Shown here piece by piece: positions 43,101-51,089 of a stretch of DNA of 64,000 bases. This DNA comes from Tissierellales bacterium (GTDB taxonomy: Bacteria; Bacillota; Clostridia; Tissierellales; VENL01). Location: NCBI GenBank assembly GCA_028280805.1, contig JANQLB010000103.1, forward strand, positions 20,308 through 84,307. The letters are read 5' to 3'. Every line of letters begins with the position of its first letter. The stretch's first letter is position 1. Below the pieces are notes generated by a model. It saw only the letters and a program-made list of their open reading frames with translations. It was not told the origin of the DNA and did no database searches. A program made the position numbers and the translations under genes.

Positions 43101-44870
43101 ATCTTCTTTTATTCTGGTTTCATTTAGCACTAAAAATTGATACAAAAACTTGCTCATATATATACTTTCGAGTGTATTCCATTTCCAAACATAAGATATA
43201 TTGACTGATTCATAAATCGCTTCAAGCTCATGATTTATTGCTTCAAGATGATTATTTGTCAAGCGATCTGAAATCCAATTCTTATAGGCTCTTCCGAAGG
43301 ACAACTTTTCTCCTAAGTCTTCTAAAATCTTTGGAGTCCCAACATCCACACACCTCATATCAAACATTTTTTTTGTAATGATATCTTCATATTTATCATG
43401 GGCAAACTTGAAGGACATTTCATTTTGAACTATAACCCCCTTCTCAATTAAAAACCTAGCATTCGTTTCATTTATATCTAATAACACATATTCTTTTCTT
43501 TCTTCTAATTTCTTTGTAGCAAGCATAAGTAATTGTGACTTAATATCTATGTTACCATCTGTTAAATCCTCCCATATAACATCTTTAATCTGATACTCAT
43601 TGGATATATTCTCAATAGACCCCAACAATTTATTCTTAATCACAATGTCTAAGTAAAATGGGTTCTTTAATAATAGCTTAACATTTTTGCTTAACCGTTC
43701 GATTTCAGGGACTTCATTTACGACATCTCGAAACTCTCCATCACTCAAATTACTAATGCTTAGCTCTGTTACATCATTAATACTACACTCAAAGAACAAA
43801 GCACTCTTTAAAACCTGCAATGAGTACTTTCTAACACCAAAAATAAATCTTATATTGTCAATTTCTTTAAGATAATTTATAGATTGTATAAAAACATTCT
43901 CAATACCTAGGTCAAAAATCTTTTCACAGGAATCAATGATAACGAAAAAATCATTCTCAGTGTATTTTGCATATGCTATTAGTTCATTTATAATTTTCTC
44001 TAAACCGTCCTCTATATCCGTAGCCTTAAGAAAATAGTATTCTAAACTTCTATCCATTAAATAGTTTTTTATAACTACAGACTTACCTGACCCAGGCTTT
44101 CCTTTGATAATTACCACTTTATTACTAAGTTCTTCTAACTTTAAAGTTATATCTTCTCTGTTAATTATTATATCTGTACCTATTACATCTCTAATTTTAC
44201 TCACTTCATTTATTGATGCTTCAACACATTCTATTCCGTAATGGTAATCACTATTGGTTAGCCTAATCAACCTCTTACCATTTCTTGATAAAAGTTTATT
44301 TACCACACAAAAATCAATAATTTCAAAATAAGGAAATTCATTTGAAAATGTTTTAATTATCCCTTCCAGATACAAAGCATCTTCAATTTGTTGGAACACA
44401 GCTCCACCTGAAAAGCCCTTTACATTATCTGACGCAATATTATAAGCAGTTGATAAATCAATATCAGTTCTAAGATGTTCACCACTTTTTCTCACTCTAT
44501 CAAGTATTACCAGTTGATTTTCGGCCGTATTAATAATATTTGGAAAGCCACATATTATCTTATTTTCTCCATCTTCAGAACCAATAGAAATCAAATCTAA
44601 AAAATTATAACTTTCAATACACACCTTATCTAAGATTAGTACAGCAACATCCTTATCTTTCTCGACGAATAATTCTGCACTATTAATTGATGTAGAATAT
44701 GTATTACCACCAGCATTAGTTAGTGTAATCTCTGTCTCATCTTCTAAAACGTGGTAGCATGTCAACAGCAACAACTGATTATCTATATACGGTATAACAA
44801 CACCTGATCCTTGTTTAGTACCTGTTTCAATTTTATATACTAAATTATCTACTTCACAAACTCTAATCAT
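40140..44870 (-). CDS. Trypsin-like protease fused to P-loop NTPase (STAND/Avs-like), putative anti-phage protein
   Basis: A 1576-residue cytoplasmic protein. Residues 1-200 form a trypsin/HtrA-like protease with a complete triad: His40 in TCYHVL, Asp74 in KDVAVL and Ser154 in GFSGGAVF. Residues 235-480 are a P-loop NTPase with Walker A GKPGSGKS (257-264) and Walker B FFVIIDSCEK (Asp313), followed by a VRKYS sensor region, as in STAND NTPases. The remaining 1000 or so residues are helix-rich with no recognised motif and are the likely sensor. The ATG at 44870 has GGGGGAGAG 7 nt upstream; the longer frame to 44978 has no ribosome site and runs into the att-like sequence. An effector-NTPase-sensor order with an MBL partner resembles Avs systems. 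Defence function is inference. Confidence 0.75.
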   Translation of the reverse strand: MIRVCEVDNLVYKIETGTKQGSGVVIPYIDNQLLLLTCYHVLEDETEITLTNAGGNTYSTSINSAELFVEKDKDVAVLILDKVCIESYNFLDLISIGSEDGENKIICGFPNIINTAENQLVILDRVRKSGEHLRTDIDLSTAYNIASDNVKGFSGGAVFQQIEDALYLEGIIKTFSNEFPYFEIIDFCVVNKLLSRNGKRLIRLTNSDYHYGIECVEASINEVSKIRDVIGTDIIINREDITLKLEELSNKVVIIKGKPGSGKSVVIKNYLMDRSLEYYFLKATDIEDGLEKIINELIAYAKYTENDFFVIIDSCEKIFDLGIENVFIQSINYLKEIDNIRFIFGVRKYSLQVLKSALFFECSINDVTELSISNLSDGEFRDVVNEVPEIERLSKNVKLLLKNPFYLDIVIKNKLLGSIENISNEYQIKDVIWEDLTDGNIDIKSQLLMLATKKLEERKEYVLLDINETNARFLIEKGVIVQNEMSFKFAHDKYEDIITKKMFDMRCVDVGTPKILEDLGEKLSFGRAYKNWISDRLTNNHLEAINHELEAIYESVNISYVWKWNTLESIYMSKFLYQFLVLNETRIKEDTTFVKRVYEVAVSSNAIDLGESSLKSGNLKLYYSWNVIPNTQMIVIIDYFADDIERITDSNRLYVLNVLKESLRIGKIYGEHFFKRAKKGIRIVSEAVSHLQEQDGYRLESMFKLATECFTGYAPYMKEDAISTYTNIVEGEQSRFDKFFIKSLLVVSDEQDNKFLVNNDFYSAFYDELIELILNNTSFTEKRHHRFYSSLDNDHEIYNLNEGLDCKEPYSFSNCFFGLFMADFDKTFDIVIEFINAKIGSWKDFNQEKKGYEVPKIELKYKETNLHILDDYNHYLAYRGTPSMPNFLVSTLMIIERVLLDKGKEENISQYIEKLILRTKSMSLIGVAMSLILHDYQKYGELFLSLVTNYFIREMETQRYINEMSNIKFPHFDTFAKVDREKYDALPHRKIQYDEVFINVQRIEKYQLIAFGIIDSTMELIKLNDFADTAEYNFFHNTDIRNFVVVDHDDKQIVMQAKPVEIEKIKESNEIQHGLLRKRQEYHNYCIMLRYNSYEEEHIKGLNEFITKYRNNEYEDVADSLGSGIEPSISLFYLKNSKLTQESERGEECKVFLNMMNELISGNSYYRNEQITHIYEALKCFSDKELQVNERTIVRVFFVVIIGTEAFNQQIHNILKDLCVKQGAFKNIRELLVKFLIEYLRFNQESHAQFIRLKKGEVIEINEFNQVKMNHKNHIVDNILNGDLPQINSELGFCPERFHVLNYLVELYNSMDEDLLVDLMEQLVRDIINCDDENWYGQSTLYYEKAIEAFIIKAIRSDVDINKLNMLIFSSIEKFHKIPGEVVDTLAAYIHDGKLSSEKGWNYFERVVNVVLERGRIRDLCISTKDRFVLNIGNLDVGRMLESTLMSSSRWLNQIKPDEIKLFKDHEENYLDYLVDFSDSTIGLRVLAKVITKYPKQFDYLYVFKRFDKLIEALKVVKYSDDDNLLWCWEMLLEKIYWEYNNLNKEQRDCFYEMITVIGCNAPSSFALFIRQKIEY

Positions 44871-44964
44871 GGCTTTACTCTCCCCCTCTATCCACCGATA
44901 TAGATGCAATTTATATAAAATGTTATAGTGTATCCAATGCATCAAATACAAGTACTTAAGCTGC

Positions 44965-45002
44965 AGAAAAAACCGCATTTATTTGTGATACGGTTCACCG
45001 TA
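44965..45002. repeat. att-like repeat S3, left end of serine-recombinase element
   Basis: AGAAAAAACCGCA (44965-44977) is an exact inverted copy of 39029-39041. ATTTGTGATACGGTTCACC (44981-44999) is an exact direct copy of 60778-60796. Bases 44986-45002 match 37973-37989 at 16 of 17 positions. The site thus joins features of both neighbouring segments, as a recombined att site would. Confidence 0.65.
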
Positions 45003-45060
45003 AACATTTTCACATCATAAATTTAGAATACACTTTAAGGTTAGTTTTTAGTAGTAACTA

Positions 45061-45085
45061 AAAAACACTCACTAAGAGTGTTTTT
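45061..45085 (-). terminator. Terminator of the zinc-ribbon gene
   Basis: AAAAACACTC and GAGTGTTTTT form a 10-bp stem with an ACTAA loop between the element's left end and the small zinc-ribbon gene. Confidence 0.8.
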
Positions 45086-45087
45086 TT

Positions 45088-45342
45088 TTACCTATTTATT
45101 TGACTACATAAAGTTCCATTAGCACTTGTGCTACTCGCTCTTCCCCTACAAGGTGGACACCAACTTTGTATTCCTTCAGGGTTATTTTCTGTAATTCTGT
45201 GGTCAGTATAACCAAAGTAATCACAATGATAAAATACATGCTCTTGACCATTATCAGTAGAACATTTTGGGCAAGATTTATAATTACCGTCTTCACTATA
45301 TTGTGCTACATCAAGTGGTCTTGAACAAACATTACATAACAT
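45088..45342 (-). CDS. Small zinc-ribbon protein of the mobile element
   Basis: An 84-residue Cys-rich protein with CNVC near residue 3, CPKC near 24, single Cys near 40 and CPPC near 62, plus His residues between, giving one or two probable zinc sites. AAGGGG lies 8 nt before the ATG. It is the outermost gene at the left end of the element. No family is recognised. Confidence 0.55.
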   Translation of the reverse strand: MLCNVCSRPLDVAQYSEDGNYKSCPKCSTDNGQEHVFYHCDYFGYTDHRITENNPEGIQSWCPPCRGRASSTSANGTLCSQINR

Positions 45343-46090
45343 TTTCTTATCCCCTTTCTATTTCATTTAGTAAGTTATTTATCTTTGTAGGGGAATAAAA
45401 CTGTCTTGACATCAACACTGGATGCGTAGTATGTATAATTAGCTATATTTTTTATTTCGGACAATATTTGCCCTCCGCTCACACCCACTTCATGTTTCCT
45501 ATTATATCTCAGCAAATTTTTGCTTTAAAATATCCCCCACAATAATATTGTATCTCATATTTCGGGGAATGCATAGATTTTCATAGCTATTTTTATAACT
45601 ATACACAAATATACAATTTAATGAATATTAGAAATTAACGAACAGAATGTTATTTCAGAGAGACAAAAAAATTATTATTCCCAAATATCCTATTTCACAA
45701 AATATGAGCTGTATAAAAATTTTCAATAAAAACTCCCAGTGAACCTAATTCACTGGGAGAAAACGGGGGATATTTTTTTGTCCGACTTACAAAAATATAA
45801 GGGAAAAATTAAACTAAGGATTAAAAACTAACTTTGGAAAAAAACTTAGAGAACAAAGAAATTAATTAGGAATATCACATCCTTTTACTTAATTTACTTA
45901 CAATCCTTTAAATATTACTCCTTTCTTAAAATCTTAACCTCCATAAAAATCTTACTCCATTTTTTTTTATTACTCTATCATTTTAGATTATTTTTCTATT
46001 ATTATAACTTTTTTATAAATTTTCTTAAAAAAATAGCTAAAAAAGATCGTATCTTCTCAGCTATTTCTATTTTTAAAATTATTCCATAAG
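45343..46090. other. Long non-coding gap with strong hairpin and complementary segments
   Basis: No gene is visible in this 750-bp stretch. CTCCCAGTGAA and TTCACTGGGAG form a perfect 11-bp hairpin at 45733-45759. GGGGGATATTT just after it (about 45765) is complementary to AAATATCCCCC near 45530, and TTGTCCGA (about 45778) is complementary to TCGGACAA near 45457. These long-range pairings suggest a structured RNA of about 350 nt or a regulatory leader. There is no reverse transcriptase gene nearby that would suggest a retron. Confidence 0.35.
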
Positions 46091-47371
46091 TTAATTTGTT
46101 AAACTCAATATCCAATTGATCCATCCAGTAATGGTCGAAGCTCTTCTTTTAAAAGTTCTAGGTCCTTCAACGTTCATATTAGCTCTATTCATAATTTCTG
46201 TTATTTCAAGCTTTGATGGCATTTCTCCATTTTCTAACCAAAGACGTAGTGCATCATTAAAGCCTTTATGCTGTAATATTAATCTTACAAAACTTAATTG
46301 TCTAGCTCTATATTTTTGTGCTAAAATTCTTCTTCCTAAGTCTGAAATACTATAAATTGGTTTTCTATTTTGGGATCTTTTTTCTATTAATCCTAAATAT
46401 CTGCCTGCATTTGTATAATAATCTGACTGTCTTGGATCAAAATCATAATTTGTATAAATAAACTCCTTAGTTCTTTCCTCAGCTAATAACTTCTCACACA
46501 AGTTAATAATTCTTGGAAAACTATCAGCTTGAGGAGAAGGTATATCCATTGGTTCAGCTACTATTTGAGTTGTATTCATTATTTCAACAATATCGTCTAA
46601 TGTAATTTCTTCTTGTTCTATTATGTAGTTCTTTTGTTTAACTAATAGAAGACTATTGTAATTCATTGGGTCTTGAAATTCATATTCATAAAAAGAAAAA
46701 ATATCATTTGAATAAGTCATAAAAACAGGCTTAACGTCTTTATATACCTTACTTTGCCATAATCTGTAAGGGTAATATAATTGTCTAACTAAAAAATCCT
46801 CTGACAGACTATTTTTAGCCTCTATTAAAGTTAAGCTATTATGACCCTCATAACCTCCATCAATTTCAATTTGAGAATTACGAACTGTAACTGCTAATTG
46901 TTCTGTCGATCTATACATATCTATGTTAAAATCAAATTCCAACGAACTCATTCTTCCTGAAACAGCAGGAACTATTCCATCATCTTCTATAAAATCTTTT
47001 ATAATTCCTGAAGCATAAGCACAATTTAAGGCTGTTGCTTCTGAGGTTATATTCTCATGATCAATACTTTCTATGTAGTCAGGGAAGGAAACTTTTGTTA
47101 TTTCTCTATTTAATTCTTCAAATTCTTTATAAGCATTAAATCTTGAAATAACATAACTTCCCCTAGTGATAGGTAAAATGTTAAGTTTGTGCTTCTTGAA
47201 TAGTGTGGGTAAATTATTCCTATGATCGAATTTAGTTGCTAATCGTGCTTCTCTAAATTCTTTAATTTCCGTAGATGTAATCTCAAAAAAACCATTTTCA
47301 TCAACATTATCTACAATATTATATTTATCAAATAATTGTCCCCAAGCTATATCATTTTTAGTATCACTCAT
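46091..47371 (-). CDS. Type II restriction endonuclease (PD-(D/E)xK)
   Basis: A 426-residue protein whose middle carries a PD-(D/E)xK nuclease core: Asp171 in IEIDGGYEG, then Glu184 and Lys186 in LTLIEAKNS, followed by the helix FLVRQLYYPYRLWQSKV. The C-terminal part (about 280-420) is winged-helix-like (YLGLIEKRSQNRKPIYSISDLGRRIL). It overlaps the adenine methylase gene by 8 bp, the usual tight coupling of a type II pair. The recognition sequence is unknown. GAGGA precedes the ATG. Confidence 0.8.
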   Translation of the reverse strand: MSDTKNDIAWGQLFDKYNIVDNVDENGFFEITSTEIKEFREARLATKFDHRNNLPTLFKKHKLNILPITRGSYVISRFNAYKEFEELNREITKVSFPDYIESIDHENITSEATALNCAYASGIIKDFIEDDGIVPAVSGRMSSLEFDFNIDMYRSTEQLAVTVRNSQIEIDGGYEGHNSLTLIEAKNSLSEDFLVRQLYYPYRLWQSKVYKDVKPVFMTYSNDIFSFYEYEFQDPMNYNSLLLVKQKNYIIEQEEITLDDIVEIMNTTQIVAEPMDIPSPQADSFPRIINLCEKLLAEERTKEFIYTNYDFDPRQSDYYTNAGRYLGLIEKRSQNRKPIYSISDLGRRILAQKYRARQLSFVRLILQHKGFNDALRLWLENGEMPSKLEITEIMNRANMNVEGPRTFKRRASTITGWINWILSLTN

Positions 47372-48200
47372 AATTCCTCACCAACACCTCGTCCACTTCT
47401 CCCCTCTGATCTGCATTACTATTTATCGATCTCCTAGCTTGGACAGTTTCAATGTTATAATCTCTATAAAGTTCTAATATGAACTCTGTTGATGAGTTTG
47501 AAAGTAAGAATTTAATCCCACGTTTGTTAAGCTTATCGCATAATTTTTTGAGTCTTTTCTGTTCTTCTCTATCAAATCCACCCTTGGCATATCCTGTAAA
47601 ACTTGAACTATCTGAAACTGGGTCATATGGAGGGTCAAAATAGACAAAGCTCCCTTTTCTTATTCCTTTTAACGATTTTTCAAAGTCACAATTTAACAGC
47701 TTTATATTGCTTTTATTAAAATACTTGCTTACGGCCTTTAAAGTTGCCTTATTGACAATATCAGGATTTTTATATCGTCCAAAAGGAACGTTGAATTCAC
47801 CTGAACTATTCACTCTAAACATCCCATTAAAACAAGTTTTGTTTAAGAAATGTATTCGAGAAGCTCTTTCAACATCAGTTAGTTTACTGTATTGTCCTTT
47901 ATCTCGATCCAATTCACGAATCGAATAGTAGTGATCTTTTGTATTTTCGTGTTTCTTTAAATCTTCTATAAGTTCGTCAACATTGTCTCTTACTACTGTA
48001 TATAAATTGATTAACTCTTCATTAACATCATTAATAACTGCTTTTTTAGGCTGAAGATGAAATAGCAAAGCCCCTCCACCAACAAAAGGCTCGTAATATG
48101 TGCTATATTTATCTGGTATATACTTTTCTATTTCGTCTATTAGTTGTCTTTTTCCACCAACCCATTTAACTATTGGTTTTACTAGATTGCTTTTTTTCAT
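47364..48200 (-). CDS. D12-class (Dam-like) DNA adenine-N6 methyltransferase
   Basis: A 278-residue enzyme of the Dam/DpnM class. It has KWVGGKRQL near residue 12, the AdoMet motif EPFVGGGALLF at 37-47, and the catalytic DPPY motif in VYFDPPYDPVS near residue 190. It protects host DNA from the overlapping endonuclease. Of two ATGs 6 bp apart the one at 48200 has AAGGAGG at proper spacing. Dam-class enzymes often modify GATC, but that specificity is not proven here. Confidence 0.9.
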   Translation of the reverse strand: MKKSNLVKPIVKWVGGKRQLIDEIEKYIPDKYSTYYEPFVGGGALLFHLQPKKAVINDVNEELINLYTVVRDNVDELIEDLKKHENTKDHYYSIRELDRDKGQYSKLTDVERASRIHFLNKTCFNGMFRVNSSGEFNVPFGRYKNPDIVNKATLKAVSKYFNKSNIKLLNCDFEKSLKGIRKGSFVYFDPPYDPVSDSSSFTGYAKGGFDREEQKRLKKLCDKLNKRGIKFLLSNSSTEFILELYRDYNIETVQARRSINSNADQRGEVDEVLVRNYE

Positions 48201-48231
48201 TTTCATCCTCCTTAACTATTAATATTGTATC

Positions 48232-48372
48232 AGAAAGTATACATTCTTTACAATATAAATAATCATTCTTAAGTAAGTATTTATCTTAAAGACAAGATAG
48301 TTTATTCCCTTAGACGTCTTATTCGTTAGGTAGATCTACTATTGCTTTTTTTAGTAACAAAGTATACTTTCT
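48232..48372. promoter_or_regulatory. Inverted repeat flanking the restriction-modification promoter region
   Basis: AGAAAGTATAC (48232-48242) and GTATACTTTCT (48362-48372) are exact reverse complements 120 bp apart upstream of the methylase gene. Such paired sites may control expression of the restriction-modification genes. No controller (C) gene is visible. Confidence 0.4.
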
Positions 48373-48465
48373 AATAGTTTAAGCAATAGTAATTTTATTA
48401 AAAGAGAGAGAAGGGTGTATATATTAAGAGGATGTTTCGCTAAACTTTTTTAAATAATTAAAGCA

Positions 48466-49977
48466 TTACTTCCGTAATGCCTTAATTTCCTTTACTATCT
48501 GGCTTACTCTTCCTTTTGTTAACTCCAATTTTTCAGCTATATCCTTTTGCTTATAGCCTTCTTCCAATAGGTTATTGACTAAATTAAAGATATCTTGTTT
48601 GTTTTGCTGTCTTTCAGTAAGTCCATTTCCATTTCTTCTATCAACTTTTCTTTTTTCTTTCTGCCTTTTATTTTTTTCTTCTTTATTAATTAAGGTTTTG
48701 AACTTTTCCATTTCATCCTGCTGAATATTTAAAAGTTCAATTATTCTTTTATTATAATAATTGTAATACCCCTTTTCTTCCCCTGCTTTTATCTTATAGC
48801 TTCTATAACTACTATTTACTATCTTATCTATTTCACTATTATTCAAAGGCCTTATAAGCCTATTATTAAGCTTATAAACAAATTCTTTAACCTCTGTATG
48901 GTTTTTATATATATCAAAAGCTACAAGGCTATATAAGTGAAAAAATGTATTTCTATACCCTTCTATGTCAAATTTTCTCAATATCAATAGTTTTTCCAAA
49001 TCATCTTTTCTTGCTATTGCTAGTGTATAGTAATTATACAAGTTGCTAACATTTCTTGACTTACCTTTATTGCTTTTCTTTATTTTCTTATTAATTACCT
49101 TTTTCTGTGGTTCTTCTCTTTTAGGTAATAAGTTATTTGCTAAATCACTAAGGCTATACTTCTTCAACTGCTTATCCTTAATATCGTTGTAAAACAATAT
49201 TTTAGATTGCTTATTGGTTTTCATATTAATAGAATATGGTAATCTATTAACTCGACAAATATCTTTTGCCTGATTGTCTGCTCCATACTTCTCGAATTTT
49301 TTAACTAATTCACTGGCCACATTTTCCCACAAAGCTTTATTCCTATTAAAATTATATAAGGGAATGCCCTCTAGTAAATATACTAGATATAGTCCTTTTC
49401 CAGAAAACATTGTATAAGAAGGTTCAAATCCCTCAAACCCCTTATTCTTTATTACATTATACATTTCCTCTGGGCTTAAATCTTTATATTCGCTCTTGTA
49501 ATAATCTATGTCAATTATCATAACTTCACTACGATAAACCCATTTTTTAGTCCTCTTATAGGTAGATAAAAAAGTATTCTGGCTCATATAAACATTGTAA
49601 TTATCTGTAAAGCTCCTATTTACTAGTTTTACTATCTTGTAGTCATCCAGTTCTTTTAGTTTGATGCCTTCTTGATTCCTTGAATCTTTATTTATGCTAT
49701 TAAATATAATAGTCTTATCCAAAACAGTATGAGTTTTATTTATATGCCATTTTATCTCCTCTAACTCGTCATAAGTAATGAAACTGTCTCCAACACATTT
49801 TTCAAATCCGAAACTTTCAGCATAATCTTCTATTGTCATAACTGCTTTATCAGTATTTTTCAATTTCTCATATTCATCTTTCTCCATAAAGCTACCATCT
49901 ATCAGCCTAACACATTCAGTCCAATTTTTAAGAAAATCATAATCACTATCATTGATTTCATAAGCTAAATTACTCAT
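48466..49977 (-). CDS. AEP-type primase/replication protein with C-terminal HTH
   Basis: A 503-residue protein. The primase core shows MIIDIDYYK (Asp156, Asp158), MFSGKGLYLVY (192-200) and DICRVNRLPYSINMKTN (about 239-254), the pattern of archaeo-eukaryotic-type primases of plasmids and integrative elements. The C-terminal 60 residues form a helix-turn-helix (GYKQKDIAEKLELTKGRVSQIVKEI). It should start replication of the element after excision. AAAGGAG precedes the ATG. A putative countertranscript RNA lies in its leader. Confidence 0.75.
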   Translation of the reverse strand: MSNLAYEINDSDYDFLKNWTECVRLIDGSFMEKDEYEKLKNTDKAVMTIEDYAESFGFEKCVGDSFITYDELEEIKWHINKTHTVLDKTIIFNSINKDSRNQEGIKLKELDDYKIVKLVNRSFTDNYNVYMSQNTFLSTYKRTKKWVYRSEVMIIDIDYYKSEYKDLSPEEMYNVIKNKGFEGFEPSYTMFSGKGLYLVYLLEGIPLYNFNRNKALWENVASELVKKFEKYGADNQAKDICRVNRLPYSINMKTNKQSKILFYNDIKDKQLKKYSLSDLANNLLPKREEPQKKVINKKIKKSNKGKSRNVSNLYNYYTLAIARKDDLEKLLILRKFDIEGYRNTFFHLYSLVAFDIYKNHTEVKEFVYKLNNRLIRPLNNSEIDKIVNSSYRSYKIKAGEEKGYYNYYNKRIIELLNIQQDEMEKFKTLINKEEKNKRQKEKRKVDRRNGNGLTERQQNKQDIFNLVNNLLEEGYKQKDIAEKLELTKGRVSQIVKEIKALRK

Positions 49978-50077
49978 AAAAAATACACTCCTTTCTTGTT
50001 TGGAGTGCTTGAAAATAGCCTATTTCTCTTACTCTATACCTAATAGAACATTTTTATCGTTGTTAAACACTTTACGG

Positions 50078-50197
50078 TTGAATATTTTACAAAGTAAAGT
50101 GTATAATTGTATTAACAATAATAAATCTTTTATATATTCAGTATAGAGCTTTTAACCTACACTTTGACGAGGGTGGTTTCCAAGCTCTCTTTTTTTA
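50078..50197 (+). ncRNA. Putative countertranscript RNA opposite the primase leader
   Basis: A plus-strand promoter (TTGAAT 50078-50083, 18-bp spacer, TATAAT 50102-50107) is followed by about 85 nt ending in a terminator: AGAGCTT (50145-50151) pairs with AAGCTCT (50182-50188), then a CTTTTTTTATTTTTTT run. It points away from the primase gene and would overlap its long leader, like the antisense RNAs that set plasmid copy number. Confidence 0.55.
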
Positions 50198-50260
50198 TTT
50201 TTTTATAATTATAGCAACATATATGTTGAATTATCACGATTTTGTTGCTCTACCAAATAG

Positions 50261-50290
50261 AAAACTCCATCAGTTTGTAGATGGAGTTTT
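50261..50290 (-). terminator. Terminator after the 255-residue gene
   Basis: AAAACTCCATC and GATGGAGTTTT form an 11-bp stem with an 8-nt loop, directly downstream of the minus-strand gene. Confidence 0.85.
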
Positions 50291-50308
50291 CACTTATATA
50301 TGACTTTA

Positions 50309-51076
50309 TCAATAAGGTATAAATATAGAGAAATCTAATGTGTTAAAATCTTTACACTTGTAGTCTTCATATTTCAAATTTACGACCTTAAATTGAAAAT
50401 CTGTATAAGAATTACCTTTCATAGTGGTTTTTTTATAATCTATGTAATTATCTACTGCTCCTGTTTGTAATCTCTCATTCTTACTATTCTTATTACCATT
50501 CATTTTTTCTTCTGCTATATCATTTAGAACATATATATTTATTTTAAAATGTAAGGGTCTATATTCATCTGTATCTGTATAATCAGAATTAAAATCATTA
50601 TTGTAAAAAAATTTATTAAAATACTCTTCTATGAAGTCGCATTTCTCTTTTAGCTTGGTGTAATTTAATGTGTTAGAATAATCTACTATATCTATATAAA
50701 CTACTGGTATGTCCCCATATTGTTCTTTTCTTATATCAAACCCTTTAACGAAAATGTTTCTTTGCTGAATGTCTTTTATACTTATCAATCTTGGCTCTAT
50801 ATGCTTTTGAGTTCTATAATATTTGAAAATATTGCTTGTCCTTCTCATTACCTCTTGTAAATCTTCTTTATTAATTATAATCCCATTTATAATAATATCT
50901 TCATTTCTATATGTTCCGTTTATATATTCTTGAAAATATAAGATAACTAAATTATTATTAAAAGAATTTTTAAAGCCTAAAAACCTTTCATCGTCCTTAT
51001 ATCTTTTTAACATTTTTTTCTCTGGAGTATCATTTTTAAATTCCATATTTTTTATTAGCTCTCTTTTATTAATCAT
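50309..51076 (-). CDS. Element protein of unknown function, 255 residues
   Basis: A soluble, Lys/Asn/Asp/Tyr-rich protein with no recognised domain. There is a YRTQKHIEPRLISIKDIQQRN stretch near the middle and alternating strands after it (VVYIDIVDY, FKINIYVL). The ATG at 51076 has AGGAGG 9 nt upstream. It follows another unknown gene with a 13-bp gap, so both are co-transcribed. Probably an accessory replication or conjugation-related gene by position only. Confidence 0.55.
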   Translation of the reverse strand: MINKRELIKNMEFKNDTPEKKMLKRYKDDERFLGFKNSFNNNLVILYFQEYINGTYRNEDIIINGIIINKEDLQEVMRRTSNIFKYYRTQKHIEPRLISIKDIQQRNIFVKGFDIRKEQYGDIPVVYIDIVDYSNTLNYTKLKEKCDFIEEYFNKFFYNNDFNSDYTDTDEYRPLHFKINIYVLNDIAEEKMNGNKNSKNERLQTGAVDNYIDYKKTTMKGNSYTDFQFKVVNLKYEDYKCKDFNTLDFSIFIPY

Positions 51077-51089
51077 CACTTTTCACCTC

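Noticed and set aside
45096..45296. Alternative frame of 66 codons over the zinc-ribbon gene
   Set aside because: Overlaps a better gene on the same strand that has ordered Cys pairs and a ribosome site.
45343..46090. Structured gap considered as a retron msr-msd or group II intron
   Set aside because: No reverse transcriptase or maturase gene is present in the element.
46091..48200. Restriction pair considered as a new defence system
   Set aside because: The motifs and 8-bp gene overlap fit an ordinary type II restriction-modification pair.
48466..49977. Primase-like gene considered as a phage primase with nearby prophage
   Set aside because: No capsid, portal, terminase or tail genes are present between the end repeats.
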